A stretch of 64,000 bases of DNA, from NCBI RefSeq assembly GCF_046098205.1, contig NZ_JBJURJ010000018.1, positions 62,001 through 126,000 of the forward strand, in the 5' to 3' direction. The position numbers and the translations under genes were made by a program. The stretch comes from Paenibacillus_AR mesotrionivorans (GTDB lineage: Bacteria > Bacillota > Bacilli > Paenibacillales > NBRC-103111). This document shows positions 41,521 to 51,269 of the stretch, one piece after another; position 1 is the first letter of the stretch, and each line of letters opens with the position of its first letter. The notes below the pieces were generated by a model. It saw only the letters and a program-made list of their open reading frames with translations, made no database searches and was not told the DNA's origin.

Positions 41521-42951
41521 TTACATCCATAACCCCGCTAAACGGTGAATCCCCCGCTCAATCGACGCTTCGTCTACCTTGGCAAACCCCAGCACCCATC
41601 CTTTCCGGCTGCTTTCCAGACAATAGGGCCGCAGCGGATAAACCCGTATGCCCTGCTGCAGGGCCAGTGCGGTGGCTGCCTCCTCGTCGCAGGAGGCCTC
41701 CGCTTCAAGCAGCACATGCAGACCCGTTTCCGCTCCGCTCAGGCGGAACCGATCCCCTAACCCGCTGGCCGCAATGGCCTGGGTTATGGCTTCGTGCCGC
41801 CGCCGGTATACGTTCCGCACCCTTCTCATATGCCGCATAAAATGCCCCTGCTTGATAAAGTGGGTCAGCGTAAGCTGATCCATCACGGGAAGCTGGCGGT
41901 AGGTCAACTCCTGGACCCGGGCCAGCTGGGCGATGGCCTCCACCGACCCCACAATCGCCGATATCCGGATGCCCGGAGCAATCATTTTGGAGAAGCTCAT
42001 GAGATACAAGGTATTCGCTGCTGCCTGGCTAAAAAGGGTTGGAAGCGGGTCCCCCCGGTACCGGAATTCGCTGTCATAATCGTCCTCAATGATCCACATT
42101 TGGTCTTGTACAGCCTTATGCAGCAATTGCTGCCTGCGCGGCTCCGACATCACGGACCCTACTGCACATTGGTGCGAAGGGGTTACAAACACCAGCTTGG
42201 ACCCGGGATGGATACGCTCCACCACAAGCCCCTGGGCATCCACGGGAACGGGCACCACCTGCATCTGCCGGTATTTCATGGCCATCCAGGCTGCGGGAAA
42301 GCCGGGATCCTCCAACGAGACCGTATCCCCTTCGGATAACAGCGCTTGGGCGATCAAGTCAAGGCTATGCTGGGCGCCTGAGGTCAGAAGAATCTGATCG
42401 GTCCCGATCCGGATGCCCCGCTCCAGCAATAAATAACGCTGGATTTGCCCGCGAAGCGCCGGAAGGCCATACGGATCACCGTATTTCCAATCCGACAGGG
42501 ACATGGCAGAGGAAGCATGGAGGAGCGACTGCCTCCAGTTTTTTTGGAATTGTTCATCCAGATAAGGCTCATGCGGGGTAAAATCAATCTCCGTCTCCCG
42601 GTGCTGCTTGCCTCCGAACCAATCATGCAGTTGATCCACGGCTGAATGCAGCAGAGGCAAGGAGGGCGGGACGGGCCCCAGGGCAGTTGGGATTTTGGCC
42701 GGCTCCGCGATGGGATTCCAGCGGCTCACCCGTGTTCCGCCCCGACCGGAGGTCACGGTATAGCCTCTGCTGAGCAATTCCTCATAGACGATCTGGATGG
42801 TGGAGCGGGAAACCCCCACCTGCTGCGCAAGCTCGCGGGAGGGAATCAGCAATTCCCCCGGAGCCCATATCCCGCTGGTGATATGTTGAATCGCCTGATT
42901 CAGCAATTGCTGCCAAATTGGGGTTTTATCCTGGCGGTTTACTTTCATCAT
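41521..42951 (-). CDS. MocR-family regulator (GntR HTH fused to aminotransferase fold)
   Basis: This 476-residue protein starts at MMKVNRQ behind AGGAG. The GntR helix-turn-helix spans residues about 8-75 (IPSRELAQQVGVSRSTIQIV), and the type I aminotransferase-like domain follows, with EDDYDSEFRYRG and SFSKMIAPGIRIS carrying the PLP lysine. MocR proteins sense PLP or amino compounds. It is divergent from a PNPOx-like gene with a dyad between them, so it likely regulates that gene. Confidence 0.9.
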   Translation of the reverse strand: MMKVNRQDKTPIWQQLLNQAIQHITSGIWAPGELLIPSRELAQQVGVSRSTIQIVYEELLSRGYTVTSGRGGTRVSRWNPIAEPAKIPTALGPVPPSLPLLHSAVDQLHDWFGGKQHRETEIDFTPHEPYLDEQFQKNWRQSLLHASSAMSLSDWKYGDPYGLPALRGQIQRYLLLERGIRIGTDQILLTSGAQHSLDLIAQALLSEGDTVSLEDPGFPAAWMAMKYRQMQVVPVPVDAQGLVVERIHPGSKLVFVTPSHQCAVGSVMSEPRRQQLLHKAVQDQMWIIEDDYDSEFRYRGDPLPTLFSQAAANTLYLMSFSKMIAPGIRISAIVGSVEAIAQLARVQELTYRQLPVMDQLTLTHFIKQGHFMRHMRRVRNVYRRRHEAITQAIAASGLGDRFRLSGAETGLHVLLEAEASCDEEAATALALQQGIRVYPLRPYCLESSRKGWVLGFAKVDEASIERGIHRLAGLWM

Positions 42952-42994
42952 AAGGCATCTCTCCTGACTCGTGGTTTCATCAAATCTGCATATT

Positions 42995-43041
42995 ATGGAT
43001 TGCTCTAAACTGCAACGTTTGGATATGTCCGTACAATCCAT
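42995..43041. promoter_or_regulatory. inverted repeat between mocR and the PNPOx-like gene
   Basis: ATGGATTG (42995-43002) and CAATCCAT (43034-43041) form a perfect dyad with a 31-base spacing, about three helical turns. The TATACT of the forward promoter lies just after it. It is a plausible MocR binding site. Confidence 0.5.
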
Positions 43042-43092
43042 TCATTGCTATACTACCGTAATAACGCAGATATGATAAGGAGGAATTTACGT

Positions 43093-43638
43093 ATGAAGCC
43101 AGTCCGTTACAAGGTTAGAGAGTGTAAGGATGAAGAGAAGATTGAAGCCTTTCTGAGGCAGGCGAGAATCGGGTATCTGGGGTTGGCAGATGGCAACCAT
43201 CCTTATGTTGTACCGCTTAACTATGTATGGATGGACGGGAGGCTGTATTTTCACGGGGCCGGAGATGGAAGGCGCAATCAGGTGATGCAGGATAATCCGG
43301 AGGTGTGTTTCACTGTATGCGAGGAGTATGGAACCATCACCAATCCGGTGCCTGCCAAAACGGATACAGCCTATATGAGTGTGATGCTATTCGGGCAGGC
43401 GGAGCCGATTACAGATTTGGATGAAGCCACCTGTGTCCTTCAGGAAATGATGAATAAATATGTGCCCGGTTATTACGACCGGCCCTTGTCCAAGCAGCAT
43501 GTGGACAAATACAGATCGGCGGTATACGGCGGACCGGTTCAGGTATGCCGGATGATTCCGCGTTCGATTACAGCCAAGGAAAACCCCGTCGAAGCAGAGA
43601 GCATGTACCGGGCAGACGGGAATGAGGGAAGCCACTAA
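43093..43638 (+). CDS. PNPOx/NimA-like flavin-binding protein
   Basis: This 181-residue split-barrel protein starts behind AAGGAGG. RYKVRECKDEEKIEAFLRQA, RIGYLGLADGNHPYVVPLNY and DGRLYFHGAGDGRRNQ match the NimA-like/pyridoxamine phosphate oxidase-related group. Members reduce nitro compounds or bind FMN or haem. Control by the divergent MocR (a PLP-sensing fold) would link it to B6 or amine metabolism, which is inference. Confidence 0.85.
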   Translation: MKPVRYKVRECKDEEKIEAFLRQARIGYLGLADGNHPYVVPLNYVWMDGRLYFHGAGDGRRNQVMQDNPEVCFTVCEEYGTITNPVPAKTDTAYMSVMLFGQAEPITDLDEATCVLQEMMNKYVPGYYDRPLSKQHVDKYRSAVYGGPVQVCRMIPRSITAKENPVEAESMYRADGNEGSH

Positions 43639-43639
43639 T

Positions 43640-43833
43640 TTAACGAATCTCAGCAACGTTATTTTGCCCGGTTCGCCCCGGTTAGTGTTCTAACGAATCT
43701 GTGGAGGGTTATTCATGGAAACAGGCTCAAATTAGAGCAGCGGGCGGGAGATAAGGCGGCTCACATTCGTTAGGTGTCCGAATCCGCCATTCTTTCCGAA
43801 ATAAGGCCTCTGATATTCGTTAGAAATTGGACA
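43640..43833. repeat. CTAACGAAT repeat cluster 1
   Basis: Four copies of TAACGAAT start or end at about 43641 (+), 43691 (+), 43766-43774 (-) and 43826-43833 (-), each followed in its own direction by about 20 bases with a TTATTT-like end. The two forward copies face the two reverse copies, so the region can fold into a long hairpin. No gene is present in these about 330 bases. Confidence 0.7.
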
Positions 43834-43966
43834 GGGATGTACACACATGTCCTGGCGGAGACCGCAGAGCGGTCTCTTTTTTAATGCCCGGAGAAATGCC
43901 CAATCACGCGCCTCCGCACCTTTTTTACGATACAATATGTATAAAACCATGGAGAGGATGATTCCC

Positions 43967-45175
43967 ATGACCTCCGATAACCAAGCGTACCCGCCAGCCT
44001 TAATTTCGGAAGAGGGCCATTATTCCCTTGATCTTACCGGTCCTGGCAGCCATATTCTTGTGATTCGCCGTGGCGTAGGCAGCCTGTCCATCGGACCGCC
44101 GGAATTGGGAAATAAAGCAGATCTTCATGTGGCCCCGGATGAGCCCATCCAATGGTCCGTCTTCGATCCCTTCGCTACACCGGCAGGTTCACCCTGGCCG
44201 CGGCACCTTACGTATACAGGAAATGACAGCGGGTTCCTGGAATGGGCGCAGAAGCGTCCCATTGAGCAGATGAACTGGAAGCCCCTTCTGTCTGCGGATG
44301 TGAAGCTGGACGCCAGTCTGTCCAGGATGCACGGATTCTTTATCGAGCTCCGTTCATCCGCCTCTGGTAGTTTAAGCCTGAAGCTTCCCAACGGGCTTTA
44401 CCATCTTACTGTGTCCGGTGAACTGTCCCGGTTTGTAGCTGCAGGCGCGCTGCCGTCTATGCTGGTTTTGGCGCCGTCCACCAGCCGGCGCAAGACGGAC
44501 CCTCCTCTACAGCTGCCCGAGATGGGTGAATTGCAGGGGGTGACAAGCTTGACGCTGCAGGGCTCATCCTTGGGACAGCCGATTTCGTTGAACAGTCTGG
44601 ACCGGTTTCCCCATTTGGACTCCCTGAGCTTGTGGGGGAACTTCTGCCACATGGACGCCCTGGCCCGCCATCCCCGGCTGCGGAACCTGGAGCTTCGCTT
44701 CATACCGGAGTTGGGGGACTTGCCCCCGTTGGATACATGGCCGCTGTTGGACAGGTTTATTGCGTACAATGTGGAGGAGGCCGGGGGCAAACGCTTAAGA
44801 CAGCAAATGAAGGCGCGTGCGAAAAGCCGCCCGTGGAGCGATTATGCCTCTGTCAGCCAATTGCGGAAGCCGGAATGGTGGGCTACCGAATTCGGCCGCC
44901 CCTTCGCATCCTGGCCTAAACGTCTGGCCAGGCTGGCCAACGAAGCCTACACCCTGGCCCAGGCATCCATGGCAGAAGCCCGCAGCATGGCTGAGGCGGA
45001 GGCCATCCTCACCGCATTCACCCGGCGCTTCAATGGGTTGAAGGGTATCGAAACCACCGAAAGGGATGATCTGGGGGAAGCCGTATGGCAGCTCAGCCAG
45101 TCCCCCCACCTGATCGGACGGCCTATACCGGAGGAGACGGCACAGGGCTGGTTCGATGCCGTTCGGGATTATTGA
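43967..45175 (+). CDS. leucine-rich-repeat-like hypothetical protein
   Basis: This 402-residue protein starts at an ATG nine bases after GGAGAGG. The first half is beta-rich and unfamiliar. Residues about 190-280 show irregular leucine-rich repeats (GVTSLTLQGSSLG, HLDSLSLWGNF, RLRNLELRFIPELGDLPPLD). The C-terminus is helical, with KPEWWATEFGRPFASWPKRL. There is no signal peptide, so it is cytoplasmic. I do not recognise a named family; proteins of this type are often Paenibacillus-restricted. Confidence 0.7.
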   Translation: MTSDNQAYPPALISEEGHYSLDLTGPGSHILVIRRGVGSLSIGPPELGNKADLHVAPDEPIQWSVFDPFATPAGSPWPRHLTYTGNDSGFLEWAQKRPIEQMNWKPLLSADVKLDASLSRMHGFFIELRSSASGSLSLKLPNGLYHLTVSGELSRFVAAGALPSMLVLAPSTSRRKTDPPLQLPEMGELQGVTSLTLQGSSLGQPISLNSLDRFPHLDSLSLWGNFCHMDALARHPRLRNLELRFIPELGDLPPLDTWPLLDRFIAYNVEEAGGKRLRQQMKARAKSRPWSDYASVSQLRKPEWWATEFGRPFASWPKRLARLANEAYTLAQASMAEARSMAEAEAILTAFTRRFNGLKGIETTERDDLGEAVWQLSQSPHLIGRPIPEETAQGWFDAVRDY

Positions 45176-45182
45176 GTACAGC

Positions 45183-45212
45183 AGGCTATCCCTTGCGGAT
45201 GGCCGTTTTGCC
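45183..45212 (+). terminator. hairpin, GGCCATCC family copy 6 (imperfect)
   Basis: AGGCTATCC pairs with GGATGGCCG imperfectly, followed by TTTTG. It follows the LRR-like gene. Confidence 0.45.
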
Positions 45213-45330
45213 GTTATGAGGAAGCAGTGGCAAGGAGTGTCGAAGTGATCCAACACTCTCCATTGTGGGGTAACCGGGTTTTCCCTATAATGATACTGCA
45301 GTTCCATATGGTTTCAGGGAGTTGAGCACA

Positions 45331-46380
45331 GTGATCGAACTATCCATTATCATTCCGGTTTACAACGTAGAGCCCTACATCAGAAAATGTCTGGATTCCA
45401 TACTGTGTCAATCCTTTCAAAATTATGAATTGCTATTGGTGGATGACGGCTCAGACGATAACAGCCTGGCCATCTGCAGAGAATATGAGGACAAGGATCA
45501 CCGCATTAAGGTGTTTCACCAGCCCAACCGGGGGCCGTCTGCGGCGCGTAATCTGGGTATTTCGCTGGCTCAGGGCCGGTACCTGGCGTTTATTGACTCG
45601 GATGATTATATCATGCCGGATATGTTCGCGGAGTTGATCCGTTTAATGGAGGAGAAACACTGTGATCTGGTGATTAGTCCGATGACGGTGGAGTATCTGT
45701 ACTTCAAGAACAAGCGCTTTCTTCCGCTGACCTCCTCCTATGAGGGGGAAATCCGGATTTCGCCCGAGGATTCCCATAAAATCTTTTCCCTGTTCGAAAC
45801 CTCCATGATCAATAGTCCCTGTGCCCGTCTGTACAAGACGGAGATTGTTAAGGCCAACCGTATCCTCATGCCGGATGGCATTCATTATTCGGAGGATCTG
45901 ATTTTCAATGTAGATTATCTGCGTTATTGCAAATCCATCTACATTCTTAATCAGTCGTTCTATTTCTACACCAAGAAGAAATTCGGCTCGTTGACCACAA
46001 GCTACATTCATCAGCTGTTCCATGCGTACAACACGGCCCATGACAAGGTGATCGATTACTTGACGGGAAACGTGGGAATCAATAAGGAATTAGAGGAAAA
46101 GGTTTATTATATCTTGGTGCGCAATACGATTATCAGCTTCATCAATCTGTTCTACGACAACTGTCCCATGACCCGTGCGGAGAAAATGTCATATATCCAG
46201 CAGATCCTTCATGACGAAGAGGTTATGAGAAAAATTGGAAGGGCTTACAGTCCGGGCCTGCTGCCCACTGTCTATACACTCCTGCTCAAAACAAGACACA
46301 CCTGCACCATTTACTATGCGTGCAAATTCTATAAATATTATAAGAACTCACTTCAAAATATAAGTAGGCGAACCGCTTGA
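45331..46380 (+). CDS. family 2 glycosyltransferase (GT-A)
   Basis: This 349-residue enzyme starts at a GTG, chosen because AGGGAG ends nine bases upstream. IELSIIIPVYNVEPYIRKCL, LLLVDDGSDDNS and LAFIDSDDYI (metal-binding DxD) are the GT2 nucleotide-sugar signatures; a helical C-terminal third follows. It transfers a sugar, probably to a lipid- or protein-linked acceptor, at the cytoplasmic face. It is the first gene of a five-gene operon and overlaps the next by four bases. Confidence 0.9.
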   Translation: MIELSIIIPVYNVEPYIRKCLDSILCQSFQNYELLLVDDGSDDNSLAICREYEDKDHRIKVFHQPNRGPSAARNLGISLAQGRYLAFIDSDDYIMPDMFAELIRLMEEKHCDLVISPMTVEYLYFKNKRFLPLTSSYEGEIRISPEDSHKIFSLFETSMINSPCARLYKTEIVKANRILMPDGIHYSEDLIFNVDYLRYCKSIYILNQSFYFYTKKKFGSLTTSYIHQLFHAYNTAHDKVIDYLTGNVGINKELEEKVYYILVRNTIISFINLFYDNCPMTRAEKMSYIQQILHDEEVMRKIGRAYSPGLLPTVYTLLLKTRHTCTIYYACKFYKYYKNSLQNISRRTA

Positions 46381-47525
46381 AAAGTATCAATGTTGTCTGT
46401 TACCACGAGCAGACGGGGTACGGGAATGCCTCCGTAGGCTTAATCAAGGCCCTGCGGCAGGAAGGCTTCCGTATTGACCCCACCCTGATTGTTCCCGGGG
46501 ATGTGCAGCTCGGCGGGTCCCTGGTTCGGGAGGAGCTGGCCTCCAAGCCTGATGCGGTTATCCTGCATACCGTCCCCGAGTATTATCCCTATTGGGTGAA
46601 AAAGAGGACCCAGGTTTTCCCGTCCGTCCCCATATGGGGCTATACCGCCTGGGAAACCGACCGGCTGCCAGCCCATTGGCCGGAATTGCTGAACGGGCTG
46701 GATGGTGTTTTTGTGCCCAGCACCTGGAACCGGAAGGTGCTGCAGGCAAGCGGCGTCCACGTGCCGGTTGTTGTTCTTCCCCATGTGTCGGAGTTCCACG
46801 GGAGAGTCCCTGAGGCTCCGCCCGGTAAGGCCTTGGCGGCAGCTTTGGAGCAGATGGACGGGCATTATATCTTTTATTGCATCAGCATGTGGAACGAACG
46901 GAAGAACATCCCTACCCTCATCCGGGCCTTCCTGGAGGAATTCGGGGAGGAGGAGAAGGCAGCCCTGCTCCTGAAGACAGATCACCGGGACTGGACATCC
47001 TTCCGGCCTTCCTGGCGGCGGTTGTTTCTGCGGCGCTCCTTCGGTCTAAGCCGCCGGAGCTTCAGGAAGCTGGTTGGGAACCACCCCAGCCGGAGGAAGC
47101 TGATGCACCTGACAGACTCCCTGCCGGCGTCCGATCTGGCTTGGATTCATCACAAGGGAGATTGTTTTGTGTCCTGCACCCGGGGAGAAGGTTGGGGGAT
47201 GGGGGCATACGAAGCGGCATGGTTCGGCAATGCTGTTGCCATAACCCCGTATGGGGGCCAGCTGGATTATTTGTCCCCGGATGATGCCTATCTGCTCCCG
47301 TATACGCTGGCTCCCGTGAAAACCGCCTATGGAAGCACGTCTTATTCTGCGGAGCAGAAGTGGGCGCATGTAGATATTGCGGATGTACGGCGTACCTTAC
47401 GAACCATCTATATGAACCAAGACCAATCCGGGGAAAAAGGAGCCCTTCTAAAACGGAGGGTTTCCCAAGCCTTCACGGACCGGAGGATTGCCAATACATG
47501 CACCGAGGTACTGTTCGATGACTAA
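46377..47525 (+). CDS. GT-B glycosyltransferase (group 1-like)
   Basis: This 382-residue enzyme starts at a TTG overlapping the upstream stop. VVCYHEQTGYGNASVGLIKA opens the N-terminal Rossmann domain. The C-terminal nucleotide-sugar site shows SCTRGEGWGMGAYEAAWFGN (E-x7-E type), AVAITPYGGQLDYL and DDAYLLPYTL. The segment DGVFVPSTWNRKVLQASGVH is typical of GT-B enzymes making surface glycans. Sugar and acceptor are unknown. Its end overlaps the next gene by eight bases. Confidence 0.87.
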   Translation: MKSINVVCYHEQTGYGNASVGLIKALRQEGFRIDPTLIVPGDVQLGGSLVREELASKPDAVILHTVPEYYPYWVKKRTQVFPSVPIWGYTAWETDRLPAHWPELLNGLDGVFVPSTWNRKVLQASGVHVPVVVLPHVSEFHGRVPEAPPGKALAAALEQMDGHYIFYCISMWNERKNIPTLIRAFLEEFGEEEKAALLLKTDHRDWTSFRPSWRRLFLRRSFGLSRRSFRKLVGNHPSRRKLMHLTDSLPASDLAWIHHKGDCFVSCTRGEGWGMGAYEAAWFGNAVAITPYGGQLDYLSPDDAYLLPYTLAPVKTAYGSTSYSAEQKWAHVDIADVRRTLRTIYMNQDQSGEKGALLKRRVSQAFTDRRIANTCTEVLFDD

Positions 47526-48447
47526 TATCCCCAAGGTTTTTCATTTTGTATTTGGGCTGAGAGAGCAGACGGAGCCCTTCCATCTGTCGCATTATATGGC
47601 CATTCAGTCTTGCATCCGGGTGAACAAGCCGGACAAGGTGTATTTCCATTACGAGCATCTCCCGTACGGACCGTGGTGGGAGCAGATCAAGGGTTCCCTG
47701 ACCTTGAACAAGATAAAGAAGGATCAATTTATGGCCGCCTACACGTATGGCAATCCGTCTCTGGAAGCGTACCGGTACGCTCATATCTCCGATGTCTCCC
47801 GGCTACAGATTCTGCTGGTATACGGCGGGGTTTATGCGGATATTGATACCATTTTCATCAAACCCATACCCGAGGAGCTGTATCAGTACCCCTGTGTGAT
47901 GGGCCATGAAAAGGCGGACCTTCACGCTCCCGCGGCTGCGGCTGCCGGGGGTTCCTTATGCAATGCCTTCATTATGGCAGAGAAAAATGCAAGCTTCATT
48001 CAACATTGGCTGGACCACATCTTTGATGAATTTGACGGATCATGGAGTGCGCACTCGACCTTTCTTCCGTACCGGTTAAGCCAGGCTTACCCGGACACCA
48101 TTCATGTCGAGCCGGAGCAGTCCTTTTTTCATTTGGATTGGACCCGGGAGGGCATTCGCAGCTTGTTTACCCAAAACGTGGAGCTGCCTGGGCATGTCTA
48201 CAGCCTGCATCTGTGGAGCCATCTGTGGTGGAACCGGGAGCGGACGGATTTTACCTTTTTCCATGAGGGGCGCTTAACCCCTGATTATATCCGGTATGGA
48301 AATACTACCTACAGCCGGTTGGCCAAGCCGTTCCTGCCGGAAACGGCTGCTGCCAGCCCCGGGGGATACCGGGCGGAGAGGCGCAAGGCGCTATTGGAGA
48401 ATATCCGGTTGTTCCTCGCCCGCCGGATGAGGAAGCGGCATGCTTAA
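47518..48447 (+). CDS. DXD-containing glycosyltransferase (GT32-like)
   Basis: This 309-residue protein starts at an ATG inside the end of the previous gene. IPKVFHFVFGLREQTEPFHL and DVSRLQILLVYGGVYADIDT (with the DxD motif ADID) define the glycosyltransferase-sugar-binding DXD family, similar to capsule and mannosyl/galactosyl transferases. LHLWSHLWW near the end holds the conserved C-terminal histidines. It overlaps the ABC exporter gene by eight bases. Confidence 0.88.
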   Translation: MTNIPKVFHFVFGLREQTEPFHLSHYMAIQSCIRVNKPDKVYFHYEHLPYGPWWEQIKGSLTLNKIKKDQFMAAYTYGNPSLEAYRYAHISDVSRLQILLVYGGVYADIDTIFIKPIPEELYQYPCVMGHEKADLHAPAAAAAGGSLCNAFIMAEKNASFIQHWLDHIFDEFDGSWSAHSTFLPYRLSQAYPDTIHVEPEQSFFHLDWTREGIRSLFTQNVELPGHVYSLHLWSHLWWNRERTDFTFFHEGRLTPDYIRYGNTTYSRLAKPFLPETAAASPGGYRAERRKALLENIRLFLARRMRKRHA

Positions 48448-50113
48448 GAACTTGAACCCCAAGGCCCAAATCAAGCGTCTCCGGTACATCTACCATGCCG
48501 CTCCTGCACCTCTTAAGGGGAAGCTCAAGGTTTGCTTATACCTGGCATGCTCGCTGCCCATTGTGGACTTGATTATTGTCTTCGTGACATACGTGTTGAT
48601 GATGGCCCTACAGAAGCAGAGCCTCACGGTGCTGGGGCTGACCTTCGGAGCCAACAGCTTGTTTATCGCGATTATGCTGTTCATCGGTGTGACTCTGGTC
48701 CGGCAGCTGCTGGAGTTTCTGTCGGTGAGGGAATCAAGGAGATTCACTCAATTCTTATACCGGCAGTATTCCGCCAAGCTGCTAAAGAACTATATGAGCA
48801 TGTCCTGGAGGAGCTTCTCCAAGGAAACCAAGGCGGTCCGGATGAAGCATCTGGTGGCGACCTCCCTGGACAGCGCCTATTCGTACCAGGTGTTCTTTAA
48901 TTTCATCAGCTCGGCTCTGAACCTGCTGCTGCTGGCCGGGTCCATGTTCCTGGTTGCGCCGAAGATTGTATTGGGCGGCCTGGTGCTCCTGGCGCTGTTT
49001 ATGCGGTTCTCCAGCAAGGCCCTGAAGTCGAAGATCAACCAGGCCACCGATGCCCATAATGTCCATGAGCAGCGGTATTACAATCATCTGAACGAAAGTT
49101 TGAACATGTTCCGGGAGATGAGAATCTTCGGAGTAAGTGAAAAAATGGGAGACCGGGCTCTCGGGGAGCTGGAACAGTTAAGCGAGGCAAAAGTACGGCT
49201 GTCCATCCTTCCCTACACTCCCCGGATCGTCATGGAGTCCGTTTTCACTGTTGCCATCGGCATCGGGATTCTGTATGTCATCTTCGTGGACAGAACGGAT
49301 ACACCGCAGCTTATCGCAAGTCTGGCCTCCTTTATGCTGTTGGCAAGACGGATGATCCCGTCCATGTCCATGCTGCTTTCCTCTTATTCGGAGCTGGAGG
49401 GCACATACAGCCAGCTTCAGGTTCTCCACCGAGAGTTCTCGGATATGCCGGAACAGGAGGAGGATCGGGCACAGACGAATCCGCCGGGGCATGAGCTGCT
49501 GGTGCTCTCCCATGTGTCGTTTTCCTATGAAGGCCGCGGGAAGGAGACCATTGAGAACTTCTCCATGAACGTATCCGCGGGAGACCGGATCTCCATAACA
49601 GGCGAATCCGGCAAGGGGAAAAGCACCCTGATGATGATTCTGGCCGGGTTTATGGAGCCGCATAAGGGAGAAGTGAAGCGTTCGGCCTTGATTCAGCCCA
49701 AGCTCCACGGGATTGCGTACGTCCCGCAGGAAACCGCCCTGCTTAGCGGCACAATCCTGGAGAATATCGTATTCGGGAATGAAACGGTGGATGAGGAAAA
49801 GGTGATGCGCGTGCTTTCCCTGGTGAAGCTGGAGGAGCTGATCGGTAAGCTGCCCGAGGGACTCCAGACCGTTGTCGGCGACAACGGAATGTTCCTGTCG
49901 GGAGGCCAAAGACAGCGCCTGGGAATTGCCCGGGCTCTCTACCATGAGCCGCAGCTTCTGCTTTTGGACGAGGCCACCTCTGCCCTGGATGAAGAGACAG
50001 AGCGGCAGGTCATGGCGAGCATCAGCACCTGTATGAAGAACAGTGCTGTGGTGTTCATATCCCACCGCAAGGAAAACAGCAAAACGCATGCAACCAAGGT
50101 TGTCGAGCTTTAA
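48440..50113 (+). CDS. type I ABC exporter, fused membrane and ATPase domains
   Basis: This 557-residue half-transporter has six predicted helices (residues about 30-310) and a C-terminal ATPase: Walker A GESGKGKST, Q-loop YVPQETALLSG, LSGGQRQRLGIARAL, LLLLDEATSALDEET and H-loop VFISHR. No peptidase domain is present, so it is not a bacteriocin-processing type. Its place among glycosyltransferases suggests it flips a lipid-linked oligosaccharide (as PglK does) or exports a glycosylated product. It probably acts as a homodimer. Confidence 0.88.
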   Translation: MLKNLNPKAQIKRLRYIYHAAPAPLKGKLKVCLYLACSLPIVDLIIVFVTYVLMMALQKQSLTVLGLTFGANSLFIAIMLFIGVTLVRQLLEFLSVRESRRFTQFLYRQYSAKLLKNYMSMSWRSFSKETKAVRMKHLVATSLDSAYSYQVFFNFISSALNLLLLAGSMFLVAPKIVLGGLVLLALFMRFSSKALKSKINQATDAHNVHEQRYYNHLNESLNMFREMRIFGVSEKMGDRALGELEQLSEAKVRLSILPYTPRIVMESVFTVAIGIGILYVIFVDRTDTPQLIASLASFMLLARRMIPSMSMLLSSYSELEGTYSQLQVLHREFSDMPEQEEDRAQTNPPGHELLVLSHVSFSYEGRGKETIENFSMNVSAGDRISITGESGKGKSTLMMILAGFMEPHKGEVKRSALIQPKLHGIAYVPQETALLSGTILENIVFGNETVDEEKVMRVLSLVKLEELIGKLPEGLQTVVGDNGMFLSGGQRQRLGIARALYHEPQLLLLDEATSALDEETERQVMASISTCMKNSAVVFISHRKENSKTHATKVVEL

Positions 50114-50135
50114 TGGAAAGTGGGAATGTCTCGCT

Positions 50136-51263
50136 ATGAAGAAGCTGTTGTTCGTATCGCCGGTATTCCCCGACCCTAATGGCGCCGGCCGGGAAAAACG
50201 GGCCTATCAATGGGTCATGAAGCTTCAGCAGGAATATGAGGTCCATGTGCTGGTTATTCGGCCGGATGGCCAGGGCAGAGAGGTAGCCGAACTGGATATC
50301 CGTTCAGCCACGGTTATCCCAAGGAGAAAAACCAATAAACTTTCCTCCCTTTTGGAGTTCGGTTGGGTTCCCTTAACCCGTGCGGACAAAGAAAGGCTAG
50401 AGCGGTACTATGGGCATGTCCGGATTGATACGATTTTCTGCTTCCGCCTGTACCTGCAGGAGTACGCCTCGTTTCTGGCGTCTCTCACGGGCTGCGGGAG
50501 TCTCGAGCTGGATATGGATGATCTGGAGTCCTCCACACATCTCAAGATTGCGCATCTGTTCCGAAAGCACGGGCATATTCGCAGGGCGGTTACTTCCTAT
50601 CTGGCTGCTCTCCTCTTCCGGAGGAAGGAAAGCCGGATCGGCGCAGAATACCGGAGGGTTTATTTATGCTCCGACGAGGATAAGGCTTCCTTGAGCCGCA
50701 GGCTGCCGCATGAGGACATTCAGGTCATGCCGAACCGTATGGCCGGAGTGCCGGGAAATCTTTTGCTGCCGGATGATCCGTATCAATTGCTCTTCGTAGG
50801 CTCCTTGGACTATTATCCCAATGAAGAGGCTGTAACCTGGTTTATTCAAAAGGTGCTGTCCGCATTACGCCGGAGAGACTCCAGGTGGACCCTCCATGTG
50901 GTGGGATTCACCAGCAAACCAGGCTTTAAGGACTTCTTAAGCCGAGCGGATGGGGTCCTGTATCATGGGCGGGTGGAGAACCTAGACGCCGTGTATTCCG
51001 GCGCTTACCAGATCATTTCACCGCTGCATGCAGGCGGGGGAACCAAGCTGAAGATCCTCGAAGCCATGTGGTATGGCCGGCCCATCATCGCCACACATGA
51101 ATCGGTATACGGCTTGGGGCTGACACCGGACAAGCATTACTTGCCGGCGGAGGATGCGGAGCAGTTTGCTGCTGCCTGTGAGAGATTGGCCGTAGATGCC
51201 GAGTTGGCCCGGACCCTTATCCGATATTCCGGAGAGATCCTCTTGGAGAAATATCATTTCTGA
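50136..51263 (+). CDS. family 4-like glycosyltransferase (GT-B)
   Basis: This 375-residue enzyme starts at KKLLFVSPVFPDPNGAGREK, a typical GT4 N-terminus with the Gly-rich acceptor loop. LLFVGSLDYYPNEEAVTWFI and SPLHAGGGTKLKILEAMWYG (E-x7-E region) mark the C-terminal donor site. The ribosome binding site is weak, consistent with coupling to the gene 22 bases upstream. It closes the five-gene glycan operon, and a hairpin terminator follows. Confidence 0.88.
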   Translation: MKKLLFVSPVFPDPNGAGREKRAYQWVMKLQQEYEVHVLVIRPDGQGREVAELDIRSATVIPRRKTNKLSSLLEFGWVPLTRADKERLERYYGHVRIDTIFCFRLYLQEYASFLASLTGCGSLELDMDDLESSTHLKIAHLFRKHGHIRRAVTSYLAALLFRRKESRIGAEYRRVYLCSDEDKASLSRRLPHEDIQVMPNRMAGVPGNLLLPDDPYQLLFVGSLDYYPNEEAVTWFIQKVLSALRRRDSRWTLHVVGFTSKPGFKDFLSRADGVLYHGRVENLDAVYSGAYQIISPLHAGGGTKLKILEAMWYGRPIIATHESVYGLGLTPDKHYLPAEDAEQFAAACERLAVDAELARTLIRYSGEILLEKYHF

Positions 51264-51269
51264 TGTTCA

